This document shows, piece by piece, positions 26,994-37,029 of a DNA stretch of 64,000 nt; position 1 is the first letter of the stretch, and the number at the start of each line of letters is the position of its first letter. The notes beneath the pieces were generated by a model. It did not search any database and was not told where the DNA came from. It was given only the letters and a program-made list of their open reading frames with translations. The stretch comes from Fluviicola sp. GTDB lineage: Bacteria; Bacteroidota; Bacteroidia; Flavobacteriales_D; Crocinitomicaceae. Location of the stretch: the NCBI GenBank assembly GCA_017983675.1, contig JAGOAZ010000006.1, positions 100,274 through 164,273 on the forward strand, read 5' to 3'. The translations under genes and the position numbers were made by a program.

Positions 26994-27752
26994 CTATCCG
27001 TTGGGATTTATTCCTTTTTCTTTACATAATTGCAAGTGTTTTGTCAATCGAGCACCTGTCAATAATTCACCTTGCGAATAATACTTCTTACCTATTTCTT
27101 TTCCATTTTGATCATGCGTTGTTTGCCAACCATGTTGCACACCATTTTTATAGCGTTCTTTCATCATTGGACTTCCGTTTGGATGGTTGACAATTGCAGC
27201 GCCCGTTTTTAAACCGTTTACAAAAGTTGCTTTGCTTTTCACAACACCACTTTGAAAGTATTCAATGACATCACCGTTCAATTTTCCATTCGTGTACATG
27301 GAAGTTTTGGCAATTGCTAAGATTTTACTTGTTGGATCTTCCGGAACATAATATATTGTTTGAATCCCATTTAATTCACCCATTTTATAGGATTCCTTCA
27401 TGCTTTGTCTACCACTTGGACCGAAATAATCCCAAATACTGTCTTTTAATTGATTTCTATATATACCAACAGCTTCAATAGTTCCATTATCGTGAAACAT
27501 TTTCGCAACTGAGCGACCTGTTTTCTCGTTATGAACGATGACAACTTTCACCGTGTTTGTTGGTGAATAATACGTAAATGTACCAACTGGTTTGTCGTCT
27601 TTGAATTGACCTTTGTATTGCGTTACTTTGGAATTGGGGTATTTTTTCTCCCAAGGACCTTGTTTTTTTCCTTGTGCATCCGTTTTGTTAATTGATTGTG
27701 CCGTTGCAAAAAACACAAAGAATGCAATAAATAAAGTTGCGCTTATTTTCAT
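26994..27752 (-). CDS. Secreted MORN-like repeat protein (YwqK-type)
   Basis: The 252-residue protein has a signal peptide (LFIAFFVFFATAQS) and at least six copies of the YwqK/MORN-variant repeat, e.g. GPWEKKYPNSKVTQYKGQFK, GTFTYYSPTN, GDVIEYFQSGVVKSKATF and GAAIVNHPNGSPMMKERYK. Databases often label such proteins antitoxins, but the repeats are structural and no toxin gene is adjacent. It probably lies in the periplasm or outer membrane. Its ATG overlaps the stop of the HAD phosphatase gene. Confidence 0.85.
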   Translation of the reverse strand: MKISATLFIAFFVFFATAQSINKTDAQGKKQGPWEKKYPNSKVTQYKGQFKDDKPVGTFTYYSPTNTVKVVIVHNEKTGRSVAKMFHDNGTIEAVGIYRNQLKDSIWDYFGPSGRQSMKESYKMGELNGIQTIYYVPEDPTSKILAIAKTSMYTNGKLNGDVIEYFQSGVVKSKATFVNGLKTGAAIVNHPNGSPMMKERYKNGVQHGWQTTHDQNGKEIGKKYYSQGELLTGARLTKHLQLCKEKGINPNG

Positions 27753-28288
27753 AATGAAAGTTGTTGAATGAACTCAGCTAACGAATGAACTGTTAAATCT
27801 GCAGTTGGGTGAATCGTGTTATCAGTTGCAACGAAAACCGTTTTCATGCCCGCATTTCTTCCAAATTCAATATCTGAGTTAGAATCACCCACCATAATTG
27901 ACTTCGAAAAATCAATTGAAGGAAATTGTGTTTTTGCTTGGAAAGCCATGCCTGTTTTAGGTTTTCTATTGTTACAATTATCTGCTGTGAGTTGTGGCGC
28001 GAAATAATATGCATCAATTTGTGCATTTTCTCGTGCTAACAATTCGGAACAATAATGGTGAATATCCAAAAGGTTACGTTCCGTCATCAATCCTTTACCA
28101 ATTCCTTGTTGATTTGTAACAACGACTACTTTGTAAAAAAGTTGATTTGCATGAGCTACAGCAGCAGCTACTCCATTTAACAAGTGAAACTCATCGATCG
28201 TTTTGACATAATCATCCATTAACCGGCGATTGATTACACCATCGCGGTCTAAAAAAAGCGTCCATTCATTGGAAATGTCCCAAAGCAT
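27749..28288 (-). CDS. HAD-IIIA phosphatase (GmhB / histidinol-phosphatase-like)
   Basis: The 179-residue protein has HAD motif I FLDRDGVINRR, motif II VVVTNQQGIGKG and the motif III/IV region KPKTGMAFQA with MVGDSNSDIEFGRNAGM. This arrangement fits the HAD-IIIA group that includes D,D-heptose 1,7-bisphosphate phosphatase GmhB and the HisB N-domain. The zinc-binding Cys set of classical GmhB is not complete here. Nearby GT9 and GT2 genes favour a role in surface-sugar precursor synthesis (inference). I chose the ATG at 28288 (MLWDIS), one base after the upstream stop; an earlier ATG at 28306 would overlap the upstream gene. Confidence 0.8.
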   Translation of the reverse strand: MLWDISNEWTLFLDRDGVINRRLMDDYVKTIDEFHLLNGVAAAVAHANQLFYKVVVVTNQQGIGKGLMTERNLLDIHHYCSELLARENAQIDAYYFAPQLTADNCNNRKPKTGMAFQAKTQFPSIDFSKSIMVGDSNSDIEFGRNAGMKTVFVATDNTIHPTADLTVHSLAEFIQQLSL

Positions 28289-28289
28289 A

Positions 28290-29249
28290 TCAGATTTCTT
28301 GTTCAATCAAGTAATTGTTGCGGGTTGACGAATTTCGTCCGATTAATTCGGCAATGAATCCAGCTAAGAAAAATTGAACTCCTAGTATCATCGCCGTTAA
28401 GCTGACATAAAACTCTGTTCGTTCAGCTAACTTTTTAGCGGTTTCATTAAAGAATAATTTGTCGATTCCTAAATAAAAAGCAAAGCCAAATCCAATTAAG
28501 AATAATAGTGTTCCCATTGCGCCAAAGAAATGCATTGGTTTTTTACCAAATTTCCCCATGAACACAACAGTCATCAAATCGAGCGGTCCATTTAAGAAAC
28601 GGTTCAAACCAAATTTCGTTGTACCGTATTTACGCGCTTGGTGGATGACCACTTTTTCGCCAATTTTATTGAATCCAGCAAATTTTGCCAATGCAGGAAT
28701 ATAGCGGTGCATGTCGCCGTACAATTCGATGCTTTTCACCACAACACGCTTGTATGCTTTTAATCCACAATTAAAATCGTGCAAATAAATACCTGTCAAA
28801 CGGCGTGCTGCCCAATTGTATAATTTCGTTGGAATTGTTTTGGTAATTGGATCGTAACGTTTCTTTTTCCACCCTGAAACCACATCGAAATCTTGTTCCG
28901 TAATCATGCGGTACAATTCTGGAATTTCATCAGGAGAATCTTGCAAGTCAGCATCCATGGTGATAACAACATTACCTTTTACGGCTTCGAACGCCGTATG
29001 AAGCGCTGCTGATTTTCCGTAATTACGTTGGAATTTAATCGCACGAACATTGGTGTCTTGTGCTTTTAATGTTTCAATTACAGCCCATGAATCGTCTTTA
29101 CTTCCATCGTCCACAAAAACAACTTCGTACGAAAAATGATTTGCTAACATTACTTTACGAATCCATGCATGTAATTCAGGAAGTGATTCAGCCTCATTGA
29201 ATAAGGGTATGACTATCGATAATTGTATTTCTTTTTCCAACAGGTTCAT
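28290..29249 (-). CDS. Polyprenyl-phosphate-type glycosyltransferase family 2
   Basis: The 319-residue protein has a GT2 domain (SIVIPLFNEAESLPELH, VFVDDGSKDDSW, and the metal-binding DxD-type MDADLQDSPDEIP). Two C-terminal transmembrane segments follow (about 228-255 and 278-303), as in DPM1/GtrB-like enzymes that charge polyprenyl phosphate with a sugar. It acts on the cytoplasmic face of the inner membrane. It heads the operon GT2, HAD phosphatase, MORN protein, lipoprotein, with one- to four-base junctions at the front. A -7 box TATTTTTG lies at 29258-29265. Confidence 0.88.
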   Translation of the reverse strand: MNLLEKEIQLSIVIPLFNEAESLPELHAWIRKVMLANHFSYEVVFVDDGSKDDSWAVIETLKAQDTNVRAIKFQRNYGKSAALHTAFEAVKGNVVITMDADLQDSPDEIPELYRMITEQDFDVVSGWKKKRYDPITKTIPTKLYNWAARRLTGIYLHDFNCGLKAYKRVVVKSIELYGDMHRYIPALAKFAGFNKIGEKVVIHQARKYGTTKFGLNRFLNGPLDLMTVVFMGKFGKKPMHFFGAMGTLLFLIGFGFAFYLGIDKLFFNETAKKLAERTEFYVSLTAMILGVQFFLAGFIAELIGRNSSTRNNYLIEQEI

Positions 29250-29399
29250 ATTTCAAACAAAAATAACGATTCTTCTATCAAATATAATGAAAACGACCAT
29301 TTTTAATACAAATAGTTTGATAACACAGGTTTTCATGTTTTCTTATCCAAATAATAATTCTAATTTTACTAACATATATTTTAAAATAAACCTTAATTA

Positions 29400-31637
29400 A
29401 TGGCTATTTACCATAACTTAAAAAAACAAATTCAGTTCCTTTTTTTTCTTTTATTTACGGTGACTTTATTTGCATCCAAACCAATTTTTGGACAACAAAA
29501 TTTCAATCAATTTCAGACATTGCTTTCGAAAGGAACTATTCCGCTTGACTTTTCCAGTACAACGCAAGAAAAAATTGATAAAGATATCAACGAAAACACA
29601 CGCGATTTATCGAAAAAAAAGCAAGCGATTTTTGTAAGGGGTATTCACGAACGAATTGATTTATTACTGCATTCAGGAAATGTAGTTTATGGAGATGAAA
29701 TTTCAACTTACATTGAAAAAGTTGCAGAAATTTTATTAAAAAACGATCCTGAATTAAAAGCGAAATTGCGTTTTTACACCCTAAAGTCTAACGAAACAAA
29801 CGCATTTTCAACCGATCAAGGAATTGTTTTTGTCACAACAGGATTGATTGCTCAATTAGCATCTGAAGCGCAATTAGCCTATGTTTTATCGCATGAAATA
29901 GCGCATTACACAGAAAAACATGTTGTTGAAACGTTTGACTGGAAGACTACGCGATCTAATCGTTATAATTCTATTGAAAAACTCAGTTCTTATTCAAAAG
30001 AAAATGAATTAGAGGCCGATCGAGTAGCTATCAAAATGTACCATGCTGCTGGCTACTCCGAAGAAGAATTGGTTTCGACTTTTGATGTTTTGATGTATTC
30101 GTATTTACCATTTGATGAAATACCTGTTCCATTTGATTACTTCAATACATCAAAATTATACGTGCCTCAGTCAATTTTCAATTCAAAAACGTTTCCAATA
30201 ACTGCTGTTGAAGATTATAACGATGAAAAAAGTTCGCATCCAAATATTAAAAAACGAAAAGAAGCTGTAGAAGAGCAAAAAGAAAATTTTGCAAATTGGG
30301 GTAACAAGAATTTTTTATTGAATAAAACTGAGTTTGTTGAAATAAGAAACATTGCGCGCTTTGAGAGTATTCGTACTGCTATTATCGATAATGATTTTTA
30401 TGGTGCATTGTACACAATTTTCATTTTGCAACGTGACTTTCCGCAATCAAGTTACTTGAAACAAATGAAAGCCTTATCATGGTTATCGATAGCGCAGTTT
30501 GCCGAAGCTAATAGAGTTTCAGAAGTCGCATACGAATCGGATGAATTGGAAGGTGAAAGTGCACGATTATTTGCTACACTTGCTAAATTATCAAACAAGG
30601 CACGTTATACGATTGCATTACGTTATGTTTACGACCTAAAAAAAGAAGATCCTAATAATAAGTTCATCAACGAATGTTACAATCGTTTATTAAAAGTATT
30701 GGCAAAAGAAAAAAGCTTCAATATAGATGAGTACTCTAAAAACACCTTCCAAGAAGCTGTCGCTTTAAAAAATAAACCAACTGAAATTAAAGAAGAAAAA
30801 AAGGAAGAAGAAGTCAACTCGAAATACAAACGAATAAAATCAAAAAAAGAACACGATATTGCTAATGGTATCGATTCACTTGATTATTATTTCTACGGGA
30901 TTCCAGATATTGTTATCGACTCACTTTTTACTGATAAATTGAATGATTTAATTAAAGATTTACGTGAAAAAGAAATGGACGAAAATTTGGTTCTGACTAA
31001 AAAAGAGCGCAAACGTCTTGAAAAAGAAGAAGCGGAAAAATCGCGTCAAGTAGCAGATTTAGCTATCGATAAATTTGTACTTATTGAACCTGTCTTATTT
31101 AAAAATAGTAAACGAATTGTTAATCAAAAAACAATTAATGAATACACCCATTTGATTGAAGACATTGCAGACCAACAATTAATATCTTGCCAATCAATCA
31201 ATCTCGAATCAATCAAAGAGAACGGAACGTCTGAGTTCAATAAACGAAGCACATTAATAAGCTTAATCGAACAAAAAGGTAATCTCGAAGAAATTGAAAT
31301 GATGCCGATTGACTTTAATTATTTACAGACTATCAAAGAGGAAGTGAATACAGAAAATGTGATGTTTTCAGTAATCAGTTATGAAAAAGAAATTGAAGAG
31401 AATGCTTTTGCATTGATTTTAGGTAATTTGGTTTTACCAATATTTATCCCCGTTACCGTATTGGTATATTTACCCAAAAAGATCGTTTCTTCAAATATTG
31501 TTACATGTTATTCAATAATGTTGAATATGAATACTGGAGAATTAATGAATGCTGGTTACCAAGAATTGAATGGTAAACTGCGAAAACCGATTGTAGGTAG
31601 CTACTTCTATAACTTATTTGCCAACTTAAAAAAATAA
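29400..31637 (+). CDS. Secreted M48-type metalloprotease with long C-terminal extension
   Basis: The 745-residue protein has a signal peptide (FFLLFTVTLFASKPIFGQ) and a catalytic domain with zinc motif HEIAH (His165-His169) and the downstream NELEADRVA glutamate motif (about 202-210). These define an M48-type peptidase. Family members with this layout act as periplasmic proteases or chaperones in envelope quality control. Beyond about residue 290 there is a long tail with TPR-like helices (RYTIALRYVYDLKKED) and a Lys/Glu-rich linker (KPTEIKEEKKEEEVNSKYKR). It ends in a domain containing a hydrophobic stretch (FALILGNLVLPIFIPVTVLV) that I do not recognise. A barrel-like gene follows five bases later. 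Confidence 0.85.
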   Translation: MAIYHNLKKQIQFLFFLLFTVTLFASKPIFGQQNFNQFQTLLSKGTIPLDFSSTTQEKIDKDINENTRDLSKKKQAIFVRGIHERIDLLLHSGNVVYGDEISTYIEKVAEILLKNDPELKAKLRFYTLKSNETNAFSTDQGIVFVTTGLIAQLASEAQLAYVLSHEIAHYTEKHVVETFDWKTTRSNRYNSIEKLSSYSKENELEADRVAIKMYHAAGYSEEELVSTFDVLMYSYLPFDEIPVPFDYFNTSKLYVPQSIFNSKTFPITAVEDYNDEKSSHPNIKKRKEAVEEQKENFANWGNKNFLLNKTEFVEIRNIARFESIRTAIIDNDFYGALYTIFILQRDFPQSSYLKQMKALSWLSIAQFAEANRVSEVAYESDELEGESARLFATLAKLSNKARYTIALRYVYDLKKEDPNNKFINECYNRLLKVLAKEKSFNIDEYSKNTFQEAVALKNKPTEIKEEKKEEEVNSKYKRIKSKKEHDIANGIDSLDYYFYGIPDIVIDSLFTDKLNDLIKDLREKEMDENLVLTKKERKRLEKEEAEKSRQVADLAIDKFVLIEPVLFKNSKRIVNQKTINEYTHLIEDIADQQLISCQSINLESIKENGTSEFNKRSTLISLIEQKGNLEEIEMMPIDFNYLQTIKEEVNTENVMFSVISYEKEIEENAFALILGNLVLPIFIPVTVLVYLPKKIVSSNIVTCYSIMLNMNTGELMNAGYQELNGKLRKPIVGSYFYNLFANLKK

Positions 31638-31641
31638 TAAC

Positions 31642-32418
31642 ATGAAATCAATATTATTAATTTTCATCAATTGCTCTTTATTGCTTTCCATAAGCGCTCA
31701 AAAGACGCATACAACAGGCTTTTATGGCAAGCATAATTATTTGGATCTATCAATGAATTTAAATTCACCTTTATTATACAAAGCATTCTTTAGATCGAGT
31801 TATAATAATGATCAAAAAATTAAATCATTGAATAGTGGTATTTCAATACAACTTGGACGAATTTTTAAAAACAATAAAGGGCTAGCTCTTAATTTTTCTA
31901 GCTATAGGTTAGCGTGTTATTCACCTGTAGATTTTACAGTTCCTAACGTTAACTATTACTTCATAGGTAATTTTGATCCATTCATCACAAAAACTACAAG
32001 TTTTATGCCTGTTTATACCTCGTCATACTTTGATAATGCACCAATGGGGCTTGAATTTGAAGCAGGAATCGGGTTCAATACTACTCGTATTGAAAATAAT
32101 GGGTTAACGTATTATGCACAATATCCTTCTAATCAAGTATTCGAACAAAATTATTTGAATAATCAAACGCTTTTTGATTTCAGTCAAAAGTTTAAATCTT
32201 TTAACATCATGCTCGGTTTAAAAACGCGCTATGCGCTAACTGAAAATTTATTAGTCAATCTTGGAATAAGATTTACAGCAAGTTCGAGATTGAAAAATAG
32301 TAACATAGCAATTAATGAGTATTCGAATGATTTTCAAGACAAATTACTAACGAATGCTATTGATATGAGGTTGCATAGAATAGTTGTGTTAGGTGTCGGA
32401 TTATCCTATGTTTTTTAA
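31642..32418 (+). CDS. Outer-membrane beta-barrel-like protein of unknown function
   Basis: The 258-residue protein has a signal peptide (LLIFINCSLLLSISAQ). The mature region is rich in alternating hydrophobic and aromatic beta strands (GKHNYLDLSMNLNSPLLYKA, GLKTRYALTENLLVNLGI) and ends in VLGVGLSYVF, the usual last strand with a terminal Phe for outer-membrane barrels. It starts five bases after the M48 protease gene, so it may be a partner or substrate of that protease (inference). A terminator follows. Confidence 0.75.
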   Translation: MKSILLIFINCSLLLSISAQKTHTTGFYGKHNYLDLSMNLNSPLLYKAFFRSSYNNDQKIKSLNSGISIQLGRIFKNNKGLALNFSSYRLACYSPVDFTVPNVNYYFIGNFDPFITKTTSFMPVYTSSYFDNAPMGLEFEAGIGFNTTRIENNGLTYYAQYPSNQVFEQNYLNNQTLFDFSQKFKSFNIMLGLKTRYALTENLLVNLGIRFTASSRLKNSNIAINEYSNDFQDKLLTNAIDMRLHRIVVLGVGLSYVF

Positions 32419-32440
32419 TACTTTGGAATAAACTGATTGA

Positions 32441-32470
32441 AAGGGCTGGGTTTTCTCAGTCCTTTTTTTT
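32441..32470 (+). terminator. Intrinsic terminator of the M48 protease operon
   Basis: AAGGGCTG and CAGTCCTT pair (one G-U) around an eight-base loop and are followed by eight T residues. It directly adjoins the stop codon of the convergent small membrane gene. Confidence 0.85.
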
Positions 32471-32570
32471 ATAAATAGAAAATTGCCGCCAAAATAAACA
32501 ATACGATAATGACTAAGTATTGCCAAACATCAACAAAATAAGGTGCAATCTTTTTGAAAAAATCAATCAT
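32469..32570 (-). CDS. 33-residue single-pass membrane microprotein
   Basis: A short minus-strand frame encodes 33 residues: MIDFFKKIAPYFVDV, followed by a strongly hydrophobic segment (WQYLVIIVLFILAAIFYL), then TAA. The layout, a short amphipathic basic start and one membrane helix, is typical of real bacterial membrane microproteins. It is preceded by TTTG-N23-TAACTTTG, a full Bacteroidetes-type promoter, and its stop abuts a terminator hairpin. I do not recognise the family. Evidence for expression is indirect. Confidence 0.6.
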   Translation of the reverse strand: MIDFFKKIAPYFVDVWQYLVIIVLFILAAIFYL

Positions 32571-32589
32571 AAGAACAATTTTAGTTCCT

Positions 32590-32624
32590 CAAAGTTAGGG
32601 ATTCAGACAAAATTACCACTCAAA
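32590..32624 (-). promoter_or_regulatory. Promoter of the 33-residue membrane microprotein
   Basis: On the minus strand TTTG (32621-32624) is followed after 23 bases by an exact -7 box TAACTTTG (32590-32597), 20 bases upstream of the ATG at 32570. Confidence 0.6.
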
Positions 32625-32766
32625 ACGTGTTTTTTTATTCAAACACGCTTAAAATCAGCCATTTTGTCGCGTGGACACCAATGAATCAGCCATTTTTTCA
32701 GTTGTTAACGGTGTGTTTTTAATTGGTTCGTAATTTGTCGAACTCCCTACATAAAACACTCACATT

Positions 32767-35385
32767 ATGGATGGCAATCAATTTACGATCAAAACGCAGG
32801 AAATAATTCAAGGAGCGCAAAATATGGCGCAAGCAGCACAACATCCTGCCATTGAAAATGCACATTTACTAAAAAGCATTTTCACTAACGACAAAGACGT
32901 TATCCCCTATTTATTAAATCAAAATGGAATTAACCAACAACATTTAGAGCTAGCGCTGGATAGCATACTGAAAAGTTTCAGTACGGTGACTGGTGGTCAA
33001 TTGTACCTGTCGCAAAAAGCGCAACAAACGCTCAACAACGCTGTGCAATTGGCACAAAAAAACAAGGACGAATTTGTATCTATCGAACTATTGTTTTTGG
33101 CATTGGTCGAAAGTTCGGATGCAACAGGACAATTACTGCGCGACGCGAAATTAACGACAACTCAATTAAATCAACAAATTATGGATTTACGAAACGGAGA
33201 AAAAGTGACATCTATTCAACAAGATGAAACGTATAAATCACTCGAAAAATACGCGAAGAACTTAAACGAACTTGCCAAAGCAGGAAAACTCGATCCTGTT
33301 ATTGGGCGCGATGACGAAATTCGACGGGTATTGCAAATATTAACACGCCGCACCAAAAACAATCCGATTTTAATTGGTGAACCTGGTGTAGGTAAAACGG
33401 CGATTGCTGAAGGAATTGCGCACCGTATCATTGATGGCGATGTTCCTGAAAACTTGAAATCGAAAATTGTCTATTCACTCGACATGGGTGCGTTGATTGC
33501 TGGTGCGAAATACAAAGGTGAATTCGAAGAACGCTTGAAAGCTGTCGTGAAAGAGGTTACAAGCGCCGATGGAGAAATTATTTTGTTTATTGACGAAATT
33601 CACACGTTGGTTGGAGCTGGTGGTGGCGATGGCGCAATGGATGCAGCAAACATTTTAAAACCGGCTTTGGCGCGTGGCGAATTACGCGCTGTTGGTGCAA
33701 CAACGTTGAACGAGTACCAAAAATACTTCGAGAAAGACAAAGCATTGGTGCGTCGTTTTCAACCTGTCATGGTCGATGAACCAGATACAGAAGATGCGAT
33801 TTCGATTTTACGCGGCATCAAAGAGAAATATGAAAATCACCACAAAGTATTGATCAAAGATGCCGCGATTATTGCCGCTGTGGAATTATCGCAACGCTAC
33901 ATCACCGAACGTCATTTACCCGACAAAGCGATTGACTTGATTGATGAAGCGGCTTCGAAATTACGCATGGAAATCAATTCAAAACCGGAAGAACTGGATG
34001 AATTGGATAGAAGAATCATGCAATTAGAAATTGAGCGCGAAGCAATCAAGCGTGAAAACGATACCAAAAAATTAGAACAACTCGGAAAAGAATTGGCGAC
34101 GCTCGAAGAACAACGCAATGCTTTTCAAGCACGCTGGCAATCGGAGAAAGATGTCGTTGAAAACGTTCAAAAAACAAAAGAATTAATCGAAGACTTGAAA
34201 CTCGAAGCCGATCAAGCAGAACGAGCTGGTGATTACGGAAAAGTTGCTGAAATTCGTTACGGAAAAATCAAAGATGCGGAAGCGAATTTGGAATCGGCTA
34301 AAGCGAAATTGACTGAGATGCAAGCTTCGTCGAAACTCATCAAAGAAGAAGTCGATGTGGAAGAAATTGCCGATGTCATTTCCAAATGGACAGGGATTCC
34401 AGTTTCGAAAATGATCGAAAGTGAAGTTGCGAAATTATTGCGCCTGGAAGACGAATTAGGCAAACGTGTGGTGGGACAAGAAGAAGCCATCGAAGCGTTA
34501 TCTGATGCTGTTCGCCGCAGTCGCGCAGGATTACAAGATATGCGCAAACCGATTGGATCGTTTATTTTCTTGGGACCAACGGGAGTTGGAAAAACAGAAT
34601 TAGCAAAAGCGTTGGCCGAATTCTTGTTCAACGATGAAAATGCCATGACGCGCATCGATATGTCGGAATACCAAGAAAAACACAGTGTCAGCCGATTGGT
34701 AGGAGCGCCTCCGGGATATGTTGGTTACGATGAAGGCGGACAATTAACGGAAGCTGTGCGCAGAAAGCCCTACTCCATTGTTTTGTTAGATGAAATCGAA
34801 AAAGCGCACCCAGATGTGTTCAATATTCTCTTGCAAGTGTTGGATGACGGCCGTTTAACCGATAACAAAGGGCGCACGGTGAATTTCAAAAACACAATTA
34901 TCATTATGACTTCGAACATGGGTTCTAACTTGATCCAAGAAAGTTTTGAGGGAGTAAAAGAAAGTGACATTCCAGCAGCAATGGAAAAAGCACAATTCAA
35001 AGTAATGGAATTATTGCGCCAAACGATACGTCCAGAATTCTTGAACCGCATTGACGAAACGATTGTGTTTACACCGTTGAACAAACGATATATCAAACAA
35101 ATCGTTGAAATTCAATTGCAACAACTGGTTCACTTATTGAAAGAAAAAGGAATTGCGATTCATTTTACAGAAGATGCGAAAGCACATTTGGTAACTGCTG
35201 GTTACGACCCGCATTTCGGAGCGCGACCTGTGAAACGTGTGATTCAAAAACAAGTGATGAACGAATTATCGAAAGCGATACTTGCTGGTACAATTGATAC
35301 AAGCGCCAACATCGTCATGGATATTTTTGATGGAAAAATCGTCTTCCGCAAACCAATATCAGTTGAAGAAGAAGTAACTGCATAA
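32767..35385 (+). CDS. clpB: ATP-dependent disaggregase ClpB
   Basis: The 872-residue protein has the full ClpB layout. An N-domain spans about 1-145 and NBD1 has Walker [10 protein letters not shown] (204-212) and [15 protein letters not shown]. The middle coiled-coil domain (about 405-520, [20 protein letters not shown]) distinguishes ClpB from ClpA/C. NBD2 has GPTGVGKTE and [14 protein letters not shown], followed by a C-terminal domain with the GARPVKR sensor-2 arginine. It rescues aggregated proteins together with DnaK/DnaJ. The gene is monocistronic with a clear terminator. Confidence 0.97.
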   Translation: MDGNQFTIKTQEIIQGAQNMAQAAQHPAIENAHLLKSIFTNDKDVIPYLLNQNGINQQHLELALDSILKSFSTVTGGQLYLSQKAQQTLNNAVQLAQKNKDEFVSIELLFLALVESSDATGQLLRDAKLTTTQLNQQIMDLRNGEKVTSIQQDETYKSLEKYAKNLNELAKAGKLDPVIGRDDEIRRVLQILTRRTKNNPILIGEPGVGKTAIAEGIAHRIIDGDVPENLKSKIVYSLDMGALIAGAKYKGEFEERLKAVVKEVTSADGEIILFIDEIHTLVGAGGGDGAMDAANILKPALARGELRAVGATTLNEYQKYFEKDKALVRRFQPVMVDEPDTEDAISILRGIKEKYENHHKVLIKDAAIIAAVELSQRYITERHLPDKAIDLIDEAASKLRMEINSKPEELDELDRRIMQLEIEREAIKRENDTKKLEQLGKELATLEEQRNAFQARWQSEKDVVENVQKTKELIEDLKLEADQAERAGDYGKVAEIRYGKIKDAEANLESAKAKLTEMQASSKLIKEEVDVEEIADVISKWTGIPVSKMIESEVAKLLRLEDELGKRVVGQEEAIEALSDAVRRSRAGLQDMRKPIGSFIFLGPTGVGKTELAKALAEFLFNDENAMTRIDMSEYQEKHSVSRLVGAPPGYVGYDEGGQLTEAVRRKPYSIVLLDEIEKAHPDVFNILLQVLDDGRLTDNKGRTVNFKNTIIIMTSNMGSNLIQESFEGVKESDIPAAMEKAQFKVMELLRQTIRPEFLNRIDETIVFTPLNKRYIKQIVEIQLQQLVHLLKEKGIAIHFTEDAKAHLVTAGYDPHFGARPVKRVIQKQVMNELSKAILAGTIDTSANIVMDIFDGKIVFRKPISVEEEVTA

Positions 35386-35406
35386 GCAAGTATACGATAC
35401 AACAAG

Positions 35407-35437
35407 AAAGGCTTGGTCAGAAATGGCTGAGCCTTTT
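35407..35437 (+). terminator. Intrinsic terminator of clpB
   Basis: AAAGGCTTGGTCA and TGGCTGAGCCTTT form a thirteen-pair stem with several G-U pairs and a four-base GAAA loop, followed by T-rich sequence. Confidence 0.8.
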
Positions 35438-35440
35438 ATA

Positions 35441-35803
35441 TTACAATTGACTCACAACACGTTCCACCGCCATTTGGCTGATACGCTTGTTTAGATCAGA
35501 TTGATGCGCTAGGTAAAAAGTCAATTGATCGATTTCCATCCAAGCAACGACCAAACCAATCAATTGGTGTTTCAAGGCAACATTCGAGCGCATGACATCG
35601 TTGACAAAACGTTTGCGTTGCACAAGTGATTTGGTTGGAAAATCGGCTGCCATGCTCGTGCAAAGATGAAAAACACTTTGTAAGATGTGATCGTTTTGAA
35701 ACTTTAAAATGGGACGCAACACCTTGTTTTGAAAGGTTTCCAATGCTGTTGATTGCAAGGTTTCGTCGATTGGAATTTCAGGTAATAATGCGGAGCGTTT
35801 CAT
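35441..35803 (-). CDS. Small conserved Bacteroidetes protein (often mislabelled glyoxalase)
   Basis: The 120-residue protein resembles a short family widespread in Flavobacteria that carries the blocks LRPILKFQND near the middle of the first half and LNKRISQMAVERV at the end. From memory, some database entries call these glyoxalases, but no metal-binding vicinal-oxygen-chelate motif is visible here. It looks all-helical and cytosolic. Function unknown. It ends convergently a few bases from the clpB terminator. Confidence 0.7.
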   Translation of the reverse strand: MKRSALLPEIPIDETLQSTALETFQNKVLRPILKFQNDHILQSVFHLCTSMAADFPTKSLVQRKRFVNDVMRSNVALKHQLIGLVVAWMEIDQLTFYLAHQSDLNKRISQMAVERVVSQL

Positions 35804-35888
35804 CTTTTCCTTTTACAACAGATGAAAACCCTTCAAAGTTCAGTTCAACTTAACTTTTTGTGGTAGTTTTGTCAAAAAATAGAATTCG

Positions 35889-36986
35889 ATGCGCAGTTTA
35901 CTTTTAACCTTTTTCGCGGTTGTTTCGTTATGGCTTGCAAACGCACAAGTCGTAAATACGGGTGTAACGGATAATTTCGACTCCGTATCCGTTGGAAAAA
36001 TTTCCATTGGCGGAATGATCGATACGTATTACGGATACAACTTCACCTTTCCAAAAACGTCCGATCGTTTTTATGCTGTTTCTTCCAATCGGACCAACGA
36101 AATGAATATCAATTTGGCATTCATCGATGTGAAATACAAAAACAACTTGGTTCGCGCGCACTTTGTCCCTGGATTTGGAACGTACATGAACGAAAATTAC
36201 GCAGGTGAAACGGGTAGTTTGAAAAACATTGTCGAAGCGAATGTTGGGGTGAAATTGAGCAAGAAAAAAGAAATCTGGTTGGACGCAGGAGTTATTAGTT
36301 CTCCGTTCACGAATGAATCGGCTATTTCAAAAGATCATTTGATGTACACGCGTTCGTTGTCTGGAGAATATGTTCCTTATTATTTGTCTGGAGTAAAACT
36401 GAGCGTTCCAATCAACAACAAATTTGCGTTTTACGGTTACGTCATCAACGGCTGGCAAGAAATAACGAATAAAACGAAAGGTTTGGCATTGGCAACGCAA
36501 TTGGAATACCGTCCCAACAAAAATGTGTTGATCAATTGGGATACGTATGTGGGCAACGAACAAACCGCAAACGACACCACTCTTGGCATGCGCTATTTCA
36601 CCGATGTTTACTTGATTTACCAATCAACAAAAAAGTTTTCGTTAACCAGTTCTGCTTATGTCGGAATTCAAAAACGCTTGCAGCACACTAGTTATTGGTA
36701 CCAAGCGAACATTATTGGGAAATGGGATTTCAACAAGCAACACAGTTTATCAGGTCGTTTGGAATACTTCAATGATTCGGATTTGGCAATAATACAAACG
36801 GCATATTCTGACTTGACGTTGTTTGGTGCTGGCTTGTGTTACAATTACAAAATCAACAACAATGCCCTATTCCGTTTGGAATACCGTTACTACAACTCAG
36901 GCAATCGTCTACAATTTATCGAAAGTGGAACTTCATTATCAAATGCGTATCAATTAGTTATGGGAAATTTGACGGTTTGGTTTTAG
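35889..36986 (+). CDS. Porin-like outer-membrane beta-barrel protein
   Basis: The 365-residue protein has a signal peptide (LLLTFFAVVSLWLANAQ) and a mature part made of many amphipathic strands: IGGMIDTYYGYNFTFP, LVRAHFVPGFGTYM, LSGRLEYFNDSD and ALFRLEYRYYNSG. It ends GNLTVWF with terminal Phe, as expected for BAM-inserted barrels. The pattern fits the Bacteroidetes outer-membrane beta-barrel group (BBP2-like porins). The solute is unknown. Confidence 0.8.
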   Translation: MRSLLLTFFAVVSLWLANAQVVNTGVTDNFDSVSVGKISIGGMIDTYYGYNFTFPKTSDRFYAVSSNRTNEMNINLAFIDVKYKNNLVRAHFVPGFGTYMNENYAGETGSLKNIVEANVGVKLSKKKEIWLDAGVISSPFTNESAISKDHLMYTRSLSGEYVPYYLSGVKLSVPINNKFAFYGYVINGWQEITNKTKGLALATQLEYRPNKNVLINWDTYVGNEQTANDTTLGMRYFTDVYLIYQSTKKFSLTSSAYVGIQKRLQHTSYWYQANIIGKWDFNKQHSLSGRLEYFNDSDLAIIQTAYSDLTLFGAGLCYNYKINNNALFRLEYRYYNSGNRLQFIESGTSLSNAYQLVMGNLTVWF

Positions 36987-37029
36987 TGGGAGATCATTCT
37001 TTCAGTAAACAATAACGATTTATAAAATA

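Noticed and set aside
26994..27752. Antitoxin function of the YwqK-like repeat protein
   Set aside because: It is secreted by its signal peptide, built of MORN-type repeats, and has no adjacent toxin.
34257..34655. Minus-strand ORFs of 60-130 residues within clpB and other large genes
   Set aside because: They are Ser/Arg-rich mirror frames of strongly conserved coding regions.
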